A stretch of 64,000 nt of DNA from contig FR903066.1 of the NCBI GenBank assembly GCA_000438195.1, positions 41,523 to 105,522 on the forward strand, read 5' to 3'. This DNA comes from Mycoplasma sp. CAG:776 (GTDB lineage: Bacteria; Bacillota_I; Bacilli_A; RF39; UBA660). The notes beneath the pieces were generated by a model that did not search any database, was not told the origin of the DNA, and saw nothing but the letters and a program-made list of their open reading frames with translations. Of this stretch, positions 1 through 8,214 are shown piece by piece; position 1 is the stretch's first letter; each line of letters opens with the position of its first letter. Made by a program: the position numbers and the translations under genes.

Positions 1-317
1 CCTAAAATCGAACTAATTATTTTAATATCTTCAATAATTTCTTTTTTAGAAGGAACGTTTGGCTCAATATCCTTTTGATAAGGAGTAAGGGTAATTTGAA
101 AAAGAATTGGCTGTTTTATTTCCTTTAAAAAAGGAAGCATAGGGCGAGGATTTTTCGTACAAAAAACAAATAATTCAACATCTTGAAAATAAATACGATG
201 AACTAACTTTGAATAAATAGGATTTCTAACATCAACGAATCCTTCCCTATAACGATTTATAAACCAAGGCGTATAAAAAGCAACAATGTCGGTTCTACCA
301 CTTACATTTAAAATCAT
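1..317 (-). CDS. DUF1848 family protein, N-terminal part (cut by window edge)
   Basis: The reading frame opens with ATG at 317 and runs off the window start, so only about 105 residues are visible. The N-terminus reads MILNVSGRTDIVAFYTPWF, and further on come FVDVRNP and VFCTKNPRPM. This pattern is typical of DUF1848 proteins, which are usually about 300 residues and carry C-terminal cysteines that would lie outside the window. The biochemical role of the family is not known to me. The gene lies just downstream of yfcE on the same strand and is probably co-transcribed with it. Confidence 0.8.
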   Translation of the reverse strand, partial: MILNVSGRTDIVAFYTPWFINRYREGFVDVRNPIYSKLVHRIYFQDVELFVFCTKNPRPMLPFLKEIKQPILFQITLTPYQKDIEPNVPSKKEIIEDIKIISSIL

Positions 318-336
318 ATCCCCCACAACTTTCTAC

Positions 337-870
337 TTAAAAATCCTTTTCTAAAATAATATTTCCCTCAATATCTTTTAAAGAAATCTTTTCTTCATCA
401 ATAACAACATAACTATGAGGAGTATGATTTTTAGGTAAAGATAAAGAACCAGTATTTACACAAATTAATCCTTCATGTTCTTCCATAAAACCAGTATGCA
501 AATGTCCATAAACCAACACATCAACATGTTTAGGAATATGGTCTTTATGATAAATATGTCCATGGGTAAAGAAAAATTTTTTATCATGTATATTTAATTG
601 ATAAGAACTTTGAAAAGAAAATTCAGAAATTGTCTCATCAACCAATGCATCACAATTCCCTCTAATGGCAATAATTTGATTTTGATAAGAATTTAAAAGT
701 TCTGCCACTTTCATTGGAGCATAATCTTTAGGTAAAGGATTTCGTGGCCCATGATAATATAAATCTCCCAACAATATTAATTTTTTGGTATTTTCTCTTT
801 TCATAATTTCTGGTATTTTACTAGCATAATAAAAAGAACCATGAATATCTGATATAACTAAATATTTCAT
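337..870 (-). CDS. yfcE: YfcE/MJ0936-type metallophosphodiesterase
   Basis: A 177-residue calcineurin-like phosphoesterase. The metal-binding motifs are in order: SDIHG near the N-terminus, GDLYYHGPRNPLP around residue 36, RGNCD around 70, THGHIY around 103 and VYGHLHTG around 120. Family members hydrolyse small phosphodiesters in a Mn-dependent way; the physiological substrate is unclear. The length is normal. The start is supported by a GGTGAT site five bases upstream. It follows the MMPL gene after a terminator and precedes the DUF1848 gene. Confidence 0.9.
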   Translation of the reverse strand: MKYLVISDIHGSFYYASKIPEIMKRENTKKLILLGDLYYHGPRNPLPKDYAPMKVAELLNSYQNQIIAIRGNCDALVDETISEFSFQSSYQLNIHDKKFFFTHGHIYHKDHIPKHVDVLVYGHLHTGFMEEHEGLICVNTGSLSLPKNHTPHSYVVIDEEKISLKDIEGNIILEKDF

Positions 871-898
871 TATAAATCACCTATAAGAATTATATCAC

Positions 899-923
899 AA
901 AAAAACCTCATATTAATGAAGTT
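899..923 (-). terminator. rho-independent terminator after MMPL gene
   Basis: An 8-bp stem (AACCTCAT/ATGAAGTT with one G-T wobble) and four-base loop, followed on the minus strand by a T run. It overlaps the last codons of the MMPL gene and separates it from yfcE. Confidence 0.75.
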
Positions 924-3147
924 CTTTCTTTCTAAAAGTAGTTTTATGAATGATTGTATCACTAACATAAAGGATAGCTGGTAAAACAAAGATGGTAACT
1001 AATAAAGAAACAAGAGTTCCTATTCCTAAAAATAAACCAATCGATGCAACTACTCCTGAATCCGAAATAAATCCAATAAGGAATCCCGCAACAATCAAAA
1101 TAAATCCACTCGTAATAACAGTTGAAATCGAATCTCGAAGAGTTCCAATTAAAGCATCTTTTTTATCCATTTTCTTTCGTAAGCCATTATAACGATTAGA
1201 AACAACTATCGCATAATCAATCGTTGCACCCATTTGGATTGCTGAAACAATAATATAACTAATAAAGAATATAGGTTGATTCATTAATGTAGCAATTCCA
1301 AAATTAATAAAAATACTTCCTTCAATAGCTAATATTAATAAAACACTTAAAGCAATCGATTTAAAAGTAAACAACAAAATAATCAGGATAAAAAGAATTG
1401 TTACCATCGTAATAATTGTATTATCAGTAGTAAAAGAATCTTTTAAATCTTTCGCATTAATTGTATCTCCTACTAATAATACATCTTCATAATATTCACT
1501 AGTAATATCTCGAATTTCATCCGTAAGTAAAAAGGCTTCCTCTCCCTCTACTTCCGTTTGTAAATTCATAATAATTCTAGTATAATCTTCACTTTCTAAT
1601 AGTGGAATATTAGACTGAAGCATTTGATAATAATAATCAACTTGTGAAGAAAATTGTTCCGTTAAATGTAATTCTTCTTCATGTTCATGCAAGAAATAAA
1701 TAAGATCAACTAAAGTAATTTTAAGATCTTTCGAGTCTAATTCTTTTAAAGTAGCATAGTATTGATATAGTTGAGTACTAACTTTCAAATCAATTCCCGA
1801 AAACTGAGCAAATTCTTCTCTAGTAAGAGAAGAACCAAGATAAATATTTTCTCCTACTTCCATACTTCCAAAGGAAGTAATATCACTAACATTTGCTAAT
1901 TTTTTTAAATCTTGTGTTAAAAATAGTTCTTTCGCATAATCTTTTTCTTGGTTTGGTATTAAAAGAACTAACCGATTATTGCTTCCAAATTCTTCTTCAA
2001 TTTTTAATTGAGCAGCAGTATTTTCACTTGCTTGATGAGCTCTAACTGAATGAATATCATAAACATAGTCATATTTAGGAATAAGACAAATAGATAAGAT
2101 GAGCAAAACAATAAAAATTGGTAAGATAATATTTTTCTTATTTACGATAAACTTACTTAGTTTCATGGTATCTGGAATTAAACTTTTATGCTTTGTTTTA
2201 TAAAGTACTTTAGAAAACAACAATAACAAGGCTGGTAAAACAAGGATAACAGTAAATAAACTACAAATAATTCCCTTAGATAAAACAATTCCAATATCTG
2301 CCCCTATTTTTAACTGCATAAAAACCAAAGCCATCAAACCAGCAATCGTCGTAAGACTACTAGCAAATATTTCAGGAATAGATTTAGAAACTGTCTTTTT
2401 AACAGCTAAAACCGTATCTGTAGTATCCCCTATTTCTTTATGATAATGATTTAGAAAGATAATTAAATAATCTAAAGATAAAGCTAGTTGTAATATCACG
2501 GCGATTGATTCGGTAATATAAGAAATTTCTCCAAAAATAAAATTGGTTCCCATATTAATTAAAATCGATAAACCAAAAATAATAAAGGCTAAAACAATAT
2601 CAAAATAAGATTTAGAAGTTAGAAGTAAAACAAGAACAATGACAATAACTGCCAAAGCTAAAATTAAATTCATTCCACCCACAACATCTTCACTAAAAGC
2701 ATCATATAAATAATATTCTTGACTATCTACAACTTCAATAATATTTTCTTTTAAATTTTGCGTTTCCTCATCATTCAAAGAATCGACATTAATAATATAT
2801 AAAGCTTTATCATCATGATAATAATTTTCAGTATCCCCAAAACTAATATTTTTAATATTTTCAATCTTACTTAAATCTTGATAAATTTGATTTGCTTCTT
2901 CAAAAGAAATATCAGTAATCATAAGTTGTAAGCTATTTAGTTCTCCAAATTCATCTTCCATAATTTCTAAACCTTGTTTCGTTTCTGTTTCATCGGATAA
3001 ATAACTCGTAATTTCATAATTAATTTCTACATCATTCAAATGAAAAAGCGAAAAAACTCCTAAAATTACAAATAAACCCAAAAATAAGTAACGAAACTTC
3101 ACAATCAAATCTCCCACTTTTATTAATCCATTTTTTTCTTTCTTCAA
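913..3147 (-). CDS. MMPL/RND-family membrane transporter
   Basis: About 744 residues with the architecture of YdfJ/MmpL-type exporters: two repeats, each with one N-terminal membrane helix, an extracellular domain of about 150-200 residues, and a cluster of five helices. Helix clusters lie near residues 160-330 and 570-740, with MMPL-like segments such as ALSLDYLIIFLNHYH and GATIDYAIVVSNRY carrying the buried acidic residue expected for proton coupling. The likely role is efflux of a lipid or hydrophobic compound; the substrate cannot be read. I prefer the TTG start at 3147 (GGTGAT then four bases) over GTG at 3156. The divergent TetR gene probably represses it. Confidence 0.85.
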   Translation of the reverse strand: MKKEKNGLIKVGDLIVKFRYLFLGLFVILGVFSLFHLNDVEINYEITSYLSDETETKQGLEIMEDEFGELNSLQLMITDISFEEANQIYQDLSKIENIKNISFGDTENYYHDDKALYIINVDSLNDEETQNLKENIIEVVDSQEYYLYDAFSEDVVGGMNLILALAVIVIVLVLLLTSKSYFDIVLAFIIFGLSILINMGTNFIFGEISYITESIAVILQLALSLDYLIIFLNHYHKEIGDTTDTVLAVKKTVSKSIPEIFASSLTTIAGLMALVFMQLKIGADIGIVLSKGIICSLFTVILVLPALLLLFSKVLYKTKHKSLIPDTMKLSKFIVNKKNIILPIFIVLLILSICLIPKYDYVYDIHSVRAHQASENTAAQLKIEEEFGSNNRLVLLIPNQEKDYAKELFLTQDLKKLANVSDITSFGSMEVGENIYLGSSLTREEFAQFSGIDLKVSTQLYQYYATLKELDSKDLKITLVDLIYFLHEHEEELHLTEQFSSQVDYYYQMLQSNIPLLESEDYTRIIMNLQTEVEGEEAFLLTDEIRDITSEYYEDVLLVGDTINAKDLKDSFTTDNTIITMVTILFILIILLFTFKSIALSVLLILAIEGSIFINFGIATLMNQPIFFISYIIVSAIQMGATIDYAIVVSNRYNGLRKKMDKKDALIGTLRDSISTVITSGFILIVAGFLIGFISDSGVVASIGLFLGIGTLVSLLVTIFVLPAILYVSDTIIHKTTFRKKELH

Positions 3148-3211
3148 TTTCATCACCCGTACTCCATTATATTCGATTTATTTTAGAAAAACATTCACTA
3201 TAATAAAAATA

Positions 3212-3227
3212 AGTAGGATAATCTACT
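3212..3227. promoter_or_regulatory. candidate operator between mmpL and tetR
   Basis: Perfect inverted repeat AGTAG-GATAAT-CTACT in the 145-bp divergent intergenic region, with a further AATCTA...TAGATT pair just beside it. A TATAAT -10 with TGn extension for tetR lies at 3279-3284 and a TATAAT for mmpL near 3170. The position between two divergent promoters fits a TetR-family operator. Confidence 0.5.
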
Positions 3228-3301
3228 ATTATAGAAAAATGTACTAAAATAGATTATTTATCTTTTCCTAAATTCTGTTATAATAAAGTTAGGTGATGAA
3301 A

Positions 3302-3835
3302 TTGAAATTAGATTTACGAATTCAAAAAACTTATAAACTATTAATTGAAGCATTATTTGAACTGATGAAAGAAAAATCATTTGAATCCATTAAACTAACA
3401 GAAATATGTGAGAAAGCAATGGTTCATAAAACTACCTTCTATCATCATTTTACTGATAAATATGACTTATTAAAATTTGCAATTACTGAACTACAAAAAA
3501 GCATGTTAAACCAAATAGAACTTAAAAACGATGATTTAATTACTTACTATTTAAACTTAGCTCAAATATACATGAAACATATAAAAGAAAACAAAGCTTT
3601 TTATCGTTCTATTATTTTAGACAATGAAAATAGCATTTGTCTAAATATTTTTTATGATATGTTTGTAAAAGATATCGAATCTAAATTAAAAAACTATCCT
3701 TTAGATATTCCTATAAATTATTTTTTAAGCTATCACGTAAATGGTGTTTTTCAAGTAATTCAAGAATGGTTTCGCAAAGGGTTAATAGAAGATGAAGAAA
3801 CCATTATTCATTATTTAAAAATATTATTAAATTAA
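3302..3835 (+). CDS. TetR/AcrR-family transcriptional regulator
   Basis: About 177 residues. The N-terminal helix-turn-helix is clear: RIQKTYKLLIEALFELM followed by FESIKLTEICEKAMVHKTTF and YHHFTDKYDLL. The C-terminal half resembles the TetR_C domain of the Firmicutes group that ends in a segment like FQVIQEWFRKGL. The start could be GTG 3293, ATG 3296 or TTG 3302; GGTGAT ends four bases before the TTG, the same arrangement as in mmpL, so TTG is preferred. Divergent to the MMPL exporter, which it probably represses in response to a ligand. Confidence 0.88.
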   Translation: MKLDLRIQKTYKLLIEALFELMKEKSFESIKLTEICEKAMVHKTTFYHHFTDKYDLLKFAITELQKSMLNQIELKNDDLITYYLNLAQIYMKHIKENKAFYRSIILDNENSICLNIFYDMFVKDIESKLKNYPLDIPINYFLSYHVNGVFQVIQEWFRKGLIEDEETIIHYLKILLN

Positions 3836-3854
3836 AAGAACAAGCTGTTCTTTT
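3834..3854. terminator. bidirectional terminator
   Basis: Perfect 9-bp inverted repeat AAAAGAACA-AGC-TGTTCTTTT with T runs on both strands, placed between the converging tetR and VanZ/RDD genes. Confidence 0.9.
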
Positions 3855-3855
3855 T

Positions 3856-4950
3856 TTAAACTTCTTGTTCTTCAATCGTACTTAAAAACCGAAAACCAAA
3901 TAACCGATCATAAAACATTTTCTTATTTTTAAGAAGTAATATAAAATGAATAAGATAAAATAATAAAATAAAAAGGAAACCACTACCATACAAAAGGAAA
4001 GTAATATTTTGCAAATTAAATTGAGAATGAACATAAATTAAAAATAAAACAAATCCCCAAGGAAGAACAAAATAATAAAGAAAAAGGAAAAGATAACGTA
4101 AAATATTAAAAAGAACAGCTACTCTTTTATATTCCATTTTTAAATTCAAAAATTTCATTCCAATCGTCGCATTATGATAAATAAGCGGTATTAAAACATA
4201 ATAAATACCAAAAGAAACGAAAAAAACATATTTTTCCAAAAAAATAGAAACAAAAACACTCAAAATTAAAAACAAGAACAAATCCAAAAAGAAAACCGTA
4301 ATTCTTCTTAATCCTGAAACTTTCTTACCCATTTCTAATGCTTCTTCATCAATTTTCTCTCGAGTTGGCAAAAAGCGAATGATTGCCCCCATAATTAAAA
4401 ATCCTAAAATTCCTCCTAAAGTATTTTGAATTAAATCATCTACATCACATAACCGATAAGGATTAGGATAAATAAAATATAGCCCCGTTAATTGTGTTAA
4501 CTCAAAAAACAAACTAACGAAAAAGGAATATAAAAGAGTCTTTTTAAAACTGCATTTAAAATAATATCGTAAATACATTCCTAAAGGTACAAACATCAAA
4601 ATATTAAAAGCAACTACATAAAAACTAGGATCTAATATAGCCTTTAAATAAGTACTTGGATCATTCCAAACAAAAGGTGTTTCTAAAATAAAATCTTTAA
4701 CAAAACTAAAAGGAATATAATTAATATAAGGACCTGTATTTTGAAGGGCTTCTTCAAAAGTCGGAAGTGGTAAAATAACCAAAAAATAAATATTAATTAA
4801 ATACAAAATAAAGGTATAAACAATAAATACCCGAAAAATATGAATAGAACCATATTTATGATAATTATATAATATAAATGGTATCGTAAATAAAAAAGCA
4901 ATAAAAGGAAACGCAATAAATGCTGTTGTAATAGATTCCATGTAACTCAT
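3856..4950 (-). CDS. VanZ-like / RDD two-domain membrane protein
   Basis: 364 residues. Residues about 1-190 form a VanZ-like domain: several membrane helices, the segment LVILPLP, a conserved NILMFVPLGMYLRY, and FFELTQLTGLYF with DVDDLIQNTLGG. Residues about 205-355 form an RDD domain with RRITVFFLDLFLFL at the start and GMKFLNLKM in the middle. This fusion is widespread in Bacillota. VanZ-type domains are linked to cell-envelope glycopeptide or lipoglycopeptide resistance, but the activity is not defined. AGAGGT precedes the ATG. Confidence 0.85.
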   Translation of the reverse strand: MSYMESITTAFIAFPFIAFLFTIPFILYNYHKYGSIHIFRVFIVYTFILYLINIYFLVILPLPTFEEALQNTGPYINYIPFSFVKDFILETPFVWNDPSTYLKAILDPSFYVVAFNILMFVPLGMYLRYYFKCSFKKTLLYSFFVSLFFELTQLTGLYFIYPNPYRLCDVDDLIQNTLGGILGFLIMGAIIRFLPTREKIDEEALEMGKKVSGLRRITVFFLDLFLFLILSVFVSIFLEKYVFFVSFGIYYVLIPLIYHNATIGMKFLNLKMEYKRVAVLFNILRYLFLFLYYFVLPWGFVLFLIYVHSQFNLQNITFLLYGSGFLFILLFYLIHFILLLKNKKMFYDRLFGFRFLSTIEEQEV

Positions 4951-5036
4951 AATCTAACCTCTACTTCTTTTTTATTATAACATAATTTATTTTAATTATT
5001 TCTTACAATTTAGTAAGAAAAAAGCTATAAGTTTCC

Positions 5037-5507
5037 TTATAACCCTTCTATCCAATTATTTAGAGTATCTTCTGATATAGTAAGAGTACCTTCATTAAAC
5101 TGAATACTAAACTCATTTTCCACTTTACTATTTGGCACGTATTTTTTAATATCCTCAAACGTTGACCCAAGCCAACCTCCATTCGTAGCAAATGGAATAA
5201 TTACTTTTCCACCAAAATCATATTTTTTTAACAATGCTCGAACTGGAGGTGTTATTGTATACCACCAAACAGGAGTACCTAAAATAATAGTATCATAGCT
5301 ACTTAAATCCACACGGATAGGGTTAATTTCAACTACTTCTTCTTGCTTCATTCTCCTTTCTTCTTCATCTACTAACTTTTGATAATCATTAGTATAAGGA
5401 ACAACTGGCTTAATTTCTATCATATCATAGCCTTTTTTACCATGAATAAGTTGAGCAATTTTTTTAGTATTTCCTCCATAAGAATAATAAATAATAATAG
5501 ATTTCAT
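5037..5507 (-). CDS. flavodoxin-family protein
   Basis: 156 residues with a flavodoxin fold signature. The FMN phosphate loop is YYSYGGNTKKIA near the N-terminus, and the second FMN loop includes GTPVWWYTITPPVRALL around residue 78-95, then PFATNGGWLG. The length and the GTPVWW pattern match the flavodoxin_4 group that acts with stress-related reductases. It is the last gene of the carboxymuconolactone decarboxylase/cupin operon, following a broken DUF1653 gene. A strong GGAGGA site precedes the ATG. Confidence 0.88.
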   Translation of the reverse strand: MKSIIIYYSYGGNTKKIAQLIHGKKGYDMIEIKPVVPYTNDYQKLVDEEERRMKQEEVVEINPIRVDLSSYDTIILGTPVWWYTITPPVRALLKKYDFGGKVIIPFATNGGWLGSTFEDIKKYVPNSKVENEFSIQFNEGTLTISEDTLNNWIEGL

Positions 5508-5525
5508 TATCTTCCTCCTTTTCTT

Positions 5526-5765
5526 TTAAAATCGATTAATATCTTGCCATTCAAAACGATATTCTTGTGTTACATTAGGATACTTCTCATGGTCTACTTC
5601 CAATAAAAACATCAAAAGAGGACGAACTCACAATTTATGTTTCCCATATAATGCTCAATATACAACACATACCTCATCAGTTTCTGTAAATGTTGCTATA
5701 TCTTCTACCAAATAATAATCACCTTTAAAATGCTTATATATTCCATGAATTTTAATTTCTCTCAT
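5526..5765 (-). pseudogene. DUF1653 gene with two in-frame TGA stops
   Basis: Reading from ATG 5765 gives an 80-codon frame matching DUF1653 along its whole length (IYKHFKGDYYLVEDIAT, then RPLLMF, then EVDHEKYPNVTQEYRFEWQ), but with TGA at codon 37 (5655-5657) and codon 46 (5628-5630). The intact relative at 51329-51577 has Arg at the first position and is aligned at the second, where family members often have Trp. Each stop is explained by one transition (CGA to TGA, TGG to TGA). The ATG overlaps the cupin TGA stop, so it was a translationally coupled operon member. Confidence 0.85.
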
Positions 5766-6175
5766 AACTGATTATACTCTTCATCACTAACTATTTCTAA
5801 CCACTCATTAGAAGTTTCCTCACCCGGAACTTCCACAGAAAGGTGAGCAAACCAAGAATCTTTTTTAGCTCCATGCCAGTGTTTTACATTTGCCGGAATT
5901 ATAACAACATCACCTGTTTTTAAGGATTGAGGCTCCATTCCCCACTCTTGATACCAACCCTCACCACCAGTTACAAGTAAAATTTGTCCCCCACCACTTG
6001 CAGCATGATGAATATGCCAATTATTCCTACATCCCGGTTCAAAAGTTACATTACCAATTCCTACTCCCTCAATAGTAAGCATCTTTAAATAACTTGTACC
6101 AATAAAATATTTACCAAAAGGATTAACTTCTCCTGTTGAAAATATACCATTATCTTTTAAATATTCATTCTTCAT
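5762..6175 (-). CDS. cupin-domain protein
   Basis: About 137 residues, single small beta-barrel cupin. The metal-binding motif 1 is seen as NNWHIHHAASGGGQILLVTGGEGWYQEWG and motif 2 as GDVVIIPANVKHWHGA. Start at ATG 6175 is preferred because GAGGT lies just upstream; a GTG at 6190 would place that site inside the gene. The gene overlaps the end of the upstream carboxymuconolactone decarboxylase-like gene by 11 bp. Such pairs are common in small oxidative or electrophile-stress operons. The substrate is unknown. Confidence 0.85.
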   Translation of the reverse strand: MKNEYLKDNGIFSTGEVNPFGKYFIGTSYLKMLTIEGVGIGNVTFEPGCRNNWHIHHAASGGGQILLVTGGEGWYQEWGMEPQSLKTGDVVIIPANVKHWHGAKKDSWFAHLSVEVPGEETSNEWLEIVSDEEYNQL

Positions 6176-6488
6176 CTTGATATACCTCACGAACTAACCC
6201 AAATACTGCCCAAGCTTTAGGCCAACCAACATAAAAAGCTAAATGTGTTACCATCTCTACTATTTCTGTTTTAGTAATACCATTCGCCTTTCCAAGTATC
6301 AAATGACTTTTTAAAGGACTATCTACAATTCCCATTGCCATTAACGCTGATATCGTAATCATCGAACGATGTTTTAAAGAAAGTTTATCTTCTCTACTCC
6401 AAACATTTCCAAATAATACATCATCATTTAATTCAGCAAATTGAGGTGCTAAATCACCTAAACGTTCTCTTCCTGCTGTCTGTTTCAT
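6165..6488 (-). CDS. carboxymuconolactone decarboxylase-family protein
   Basis: 107 residues, all-helical. The family pattern is visible in LSLKHRSMITISALMAMG, then LKSHLILGKANGITKTEIVEMVTHLAFYVGWPKAW. The usual CxxC of peroxidatic AhpD members is absent, so this belongs to the gamma-carboxymuconolactone decarboxylase-like branch, most of which have no defined reaction. It is the first gene of the operon, with a strong GGAGGA site and a promoter of MerR-regulated geometry upstream. Confidence 0.85.
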   Translation of the reverse strand: MKQTAGRERLGDLAPQFAELNDDVLFGNVWSREDKLSLKHRSMITISALMAMGIVDSPLKSHLILGKANGITKTEIVEMVTHLAFYVGWPKAWAVFGLVREVYQDEE

Positions 6489-6512
6489 TCAAAATTCCTC
6501 CTTTATATTACC

Positions 6513-6543
6513 AGTATAAACCTTAAAGCATACTACAAGTCAA
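6513..6543 (-). promoter_or_regulatory. promoter with 19-bp spacer, candidate MerR-family target
   Basis: Read on the minus strand: -35 TTGACT (6543-6538), a 19-bp spacer, -10 TATACT (6518-6513). The overlong spacer contains an imperfect dyad (CTTGTAGTA against CTTAAAGCA, 6 of 9). Near-consensus boxes with a 19-bp spacer are characteristic of promoters remodelled by MerR-family activators. No MerR gene lies in this window. Confidence 0.7.
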
Positions 6544-6585
6544 TTGTTTTTCAAAAATTTGACAAATAAACTGACAACAAAAAAA

Positions 6586-6609
6586 TTCTTCCGAAAGTTT
6601 CTGGAAGAA
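6586..6609 (-). terminator. terminator after DUF4405 pseudogene
   Basis: Perfect 7-bp stem TTCTTCC/GGAAGAA with a 10-base loop, followed on the minus strand by seven Ts. Confidence 0.85.
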
Positions 6610-6666
6610 CCTCAAAAAAATCCAGTTTTTCATCTTCTTTTTATTAACACATAACAAGCCTATATG

Positions 6667-7115
6667 TTATAAAAGATAAACCAAATATTTCCACCTAAAA
6701 CTCGCTAGTTTTCGAAATCTTTTACCAAGTATCATTTGAAAGTGTAATCCTAAATGTACTCCAATCAAAGCAAATCCCCAAACATCCAAAAACAAATGAA
6801 ACTGTCTAACAAAAGAAGTAGTTTCAATATTTAAAAAAACAAACACATGAGTTGATATCAAAATTCCACTTATTAATACCCCTAAAATAATAAAAAATAA
6901 CATAAAATTAACAACCATAAGTAATATTCTTATAAAAGAATACTTTTCCTTAAACAATATGTGATACCATTTATAATTAAAAAAATGATGAACAATGAAA
7001 AGAACAAACAAGCAGACATTTCATGATACTCATTACTAATAACATAATAACTCATTAACAAAATAAATAAAACAAGCATAACGCAATCAATGATTATTTT
7101 CAAATTCTTTTCCAT
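6667..7115 (-). pseudogene. frameshifted DUF4405 membrane protein
   Basis: Two overlapping frames join into one DUF4405-like protein. The first (from 7115) gives MEKNLKIIIDCVMLVLFILL then YHEMSACL; the second (ending 6667) continues FVLFIVHHFFNYKWYHILF and runs to a LHFQMILGKRF segment. The DUF4405 consensus HE(x)GxxLFVLFIxHHxxN spans the switch, so a one- or two-base deletion in a T-rich stretch near 7000-7012 explains the break. Four membrane helices are expected, with histidines suggesting haem or quinone chemistry. A sequencing error is possible. Confidence 0.75.
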
Positions 7116-7165
7116 AAGCTATCACCACCCCAAAAATAAATACATAAAGTACACTTCAAGCCAAG

Positions 7166-7540
7166 TTAAAATAATTGTATTATTTTCGGAATAAAAATAA
7201 TAAGCCCAATTATGATAGACGATATAGCTAAAACCAAAACAGCTCCCGCGGAAACATCTTTTGCAAGTTTAGCTTTAGGACTTTTTTCTAAACTAATCAT
7301 ATCAACAACAGTTTCAATCGCTGTATTAAATAATTCTCCAGCAATAACAATACCAAATAAAATAATACATAAAAGCCATTCAGCAATACTTATCTCTAAT
7401 AAAAAGCCTAAAAAAATAACAAGTAGCATAATAAAAACATGAATCTTCATATTTCTTTCAGATTTAAAAGATGCCCATATTCCCTCAAAAGCATATTTAA
7501 AACTATTCCCTAAACTCTTAATTTCTTTTCTATATTTCAT
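7166..7540 (-). CDS. dgkA: undecaprenol kinase / diacylglycerol kinase (DgkA family)
   Basis: 124 residues with three membrane helices. The family signature GELFNTAIETVVDMIS lies around residue 70-85 and KAKLAKDVSAGAVLV around 92-106. Gram-positive members phosphorylate undecaprenol to feed the C55-P pool for wall synthesis. The start overlaps the stop of the upstream PAP2 gene by 4 bp (ATGA), so the two are translationally coupled, which joins a phosphatase and a kinase of the same lipid cycle. Confidence 0.92.
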   Translation of the reverse strand: MKYRKEIKSLGNSFKYAFEGIWASFKSERNMKIHVFIMLLVIFLGFLLEISIAEWLLCIILFGIVIAGELFNTAIETVVDMISLEKSPKAKLAKDVSAGAVLVLAISSIIIGLIIFIPKIIQLF

Positions 7541-8160
7541 AATAACTTCTCCACTCCCATTTTCTTAATAAATTGTATATAAAACAATAGATAACTAAAA
7601 CTAATAAAATAAGCCCCAATAATATCACTAAAATGATGAACACCTAAATATATTCTACTAAATCCAATAAGAACAATTAAAAGACCTAAAACAATAATTA
7701 AAACTTTTTTCCAAATACACGTCCTCATTTTCTTACAAACAAGATAGATAATTAAACCATAAAAAGCAAAACTTGCCATAGCATGTCCAGAAGGATAACT
7801 ATAACCGGTTTCTTCAATTAAAGCACTAATATCAGGTCGTGAAACAACAAAAATATTTTTGAGAATTAAATTAAGTAAAGCTGACAAAAAGCTATTGAAA
7901 CCTAGTACCACCCCTACCCATTTATTTTTAAAAAAAATAAGAATTAAGAAAACAGACGATATTAAAAAGGTAGCACTACCAAAAAAAGTAATTATCTTAA
8001 AACAGACAGTCAAACAGTCATTCATTAAATAATGTCTTATAAAATCAAAAACTTGATAATCAAAAGTTTTAAAAGTTCCATTTAAAACTAAAACAGACCA
8101 CAAAACAAACAAAGCAAAAATACTAATTCCTGACAAATAAAACTTATTGCATTTTTTCAT
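7537..8160 (-). CDS. PAP2-family phosphatase
   Basis: 207 residues, about six membrane helices. All three PAP2 motifs are present: KNIFVVSRPD around residue 100, SYPSGHAM around 121 and SRIYLGVHHFSDIIGAY around 168. Members dephosphorylate undecaprenyl diphosphate or phosphatidic acids at the outer membrane face. Coupling to dgkA suggests a lipid-carrier role such as undecaprenyl diphosphate phosphatase. GAGGGGAG precedes the ATG. Confidence 0.9.
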   Translation of the reverse strand: MKKCNKFYLSGISIFALFVLWSVLVLNGTFKTFDYQVFDFIRHYLMNDCLTVCFKIITFFGSATFLISSVFLILIFFKNKWVGVVLGFNSFLSALLNLILKNIFVVSRPDISALIEETGYSYPSGHAMASFAFYGLIIYLVCKKMRTCIWKKVLIIVLGLLIVLIGFSRIYLGVHHFSDIIGAYFISFSYLLFYIQFIKKMGVEKLL

Positions 8161-8188
8161 AACTTTTCTCCCCTCTTATTATATCAAA

Positions 8189-8214
8189 AAAGAAGGTAAT
8201 CATAAACCTTCTTT
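8189..8214 (-). terminator. terminator after DUF362 gene
   Basis: Perfect 9-bp stem AAAGAAGGT/ACCTTCTTT with a T run on the minus strand. Confidence 0.85.

Noticed and set aside
992..1192. Plus-strand open frame opposite the MMPL gene
   Set aside because: It is antisense to a well supported membrane protein, has no ribosome site and no family features.
5526..5765. TGA read as tryptophan (mycoplasma-type code)
   Set aside because: TGA ends the cupin gene, the carboxymuconolactone decarboxylase-like gene and the pseudo-NrdD gene at natural places overlapping the next start, and Trp is TGG in valS and elsewhere. Only one of the two TGA codons is at a usual Trp position.
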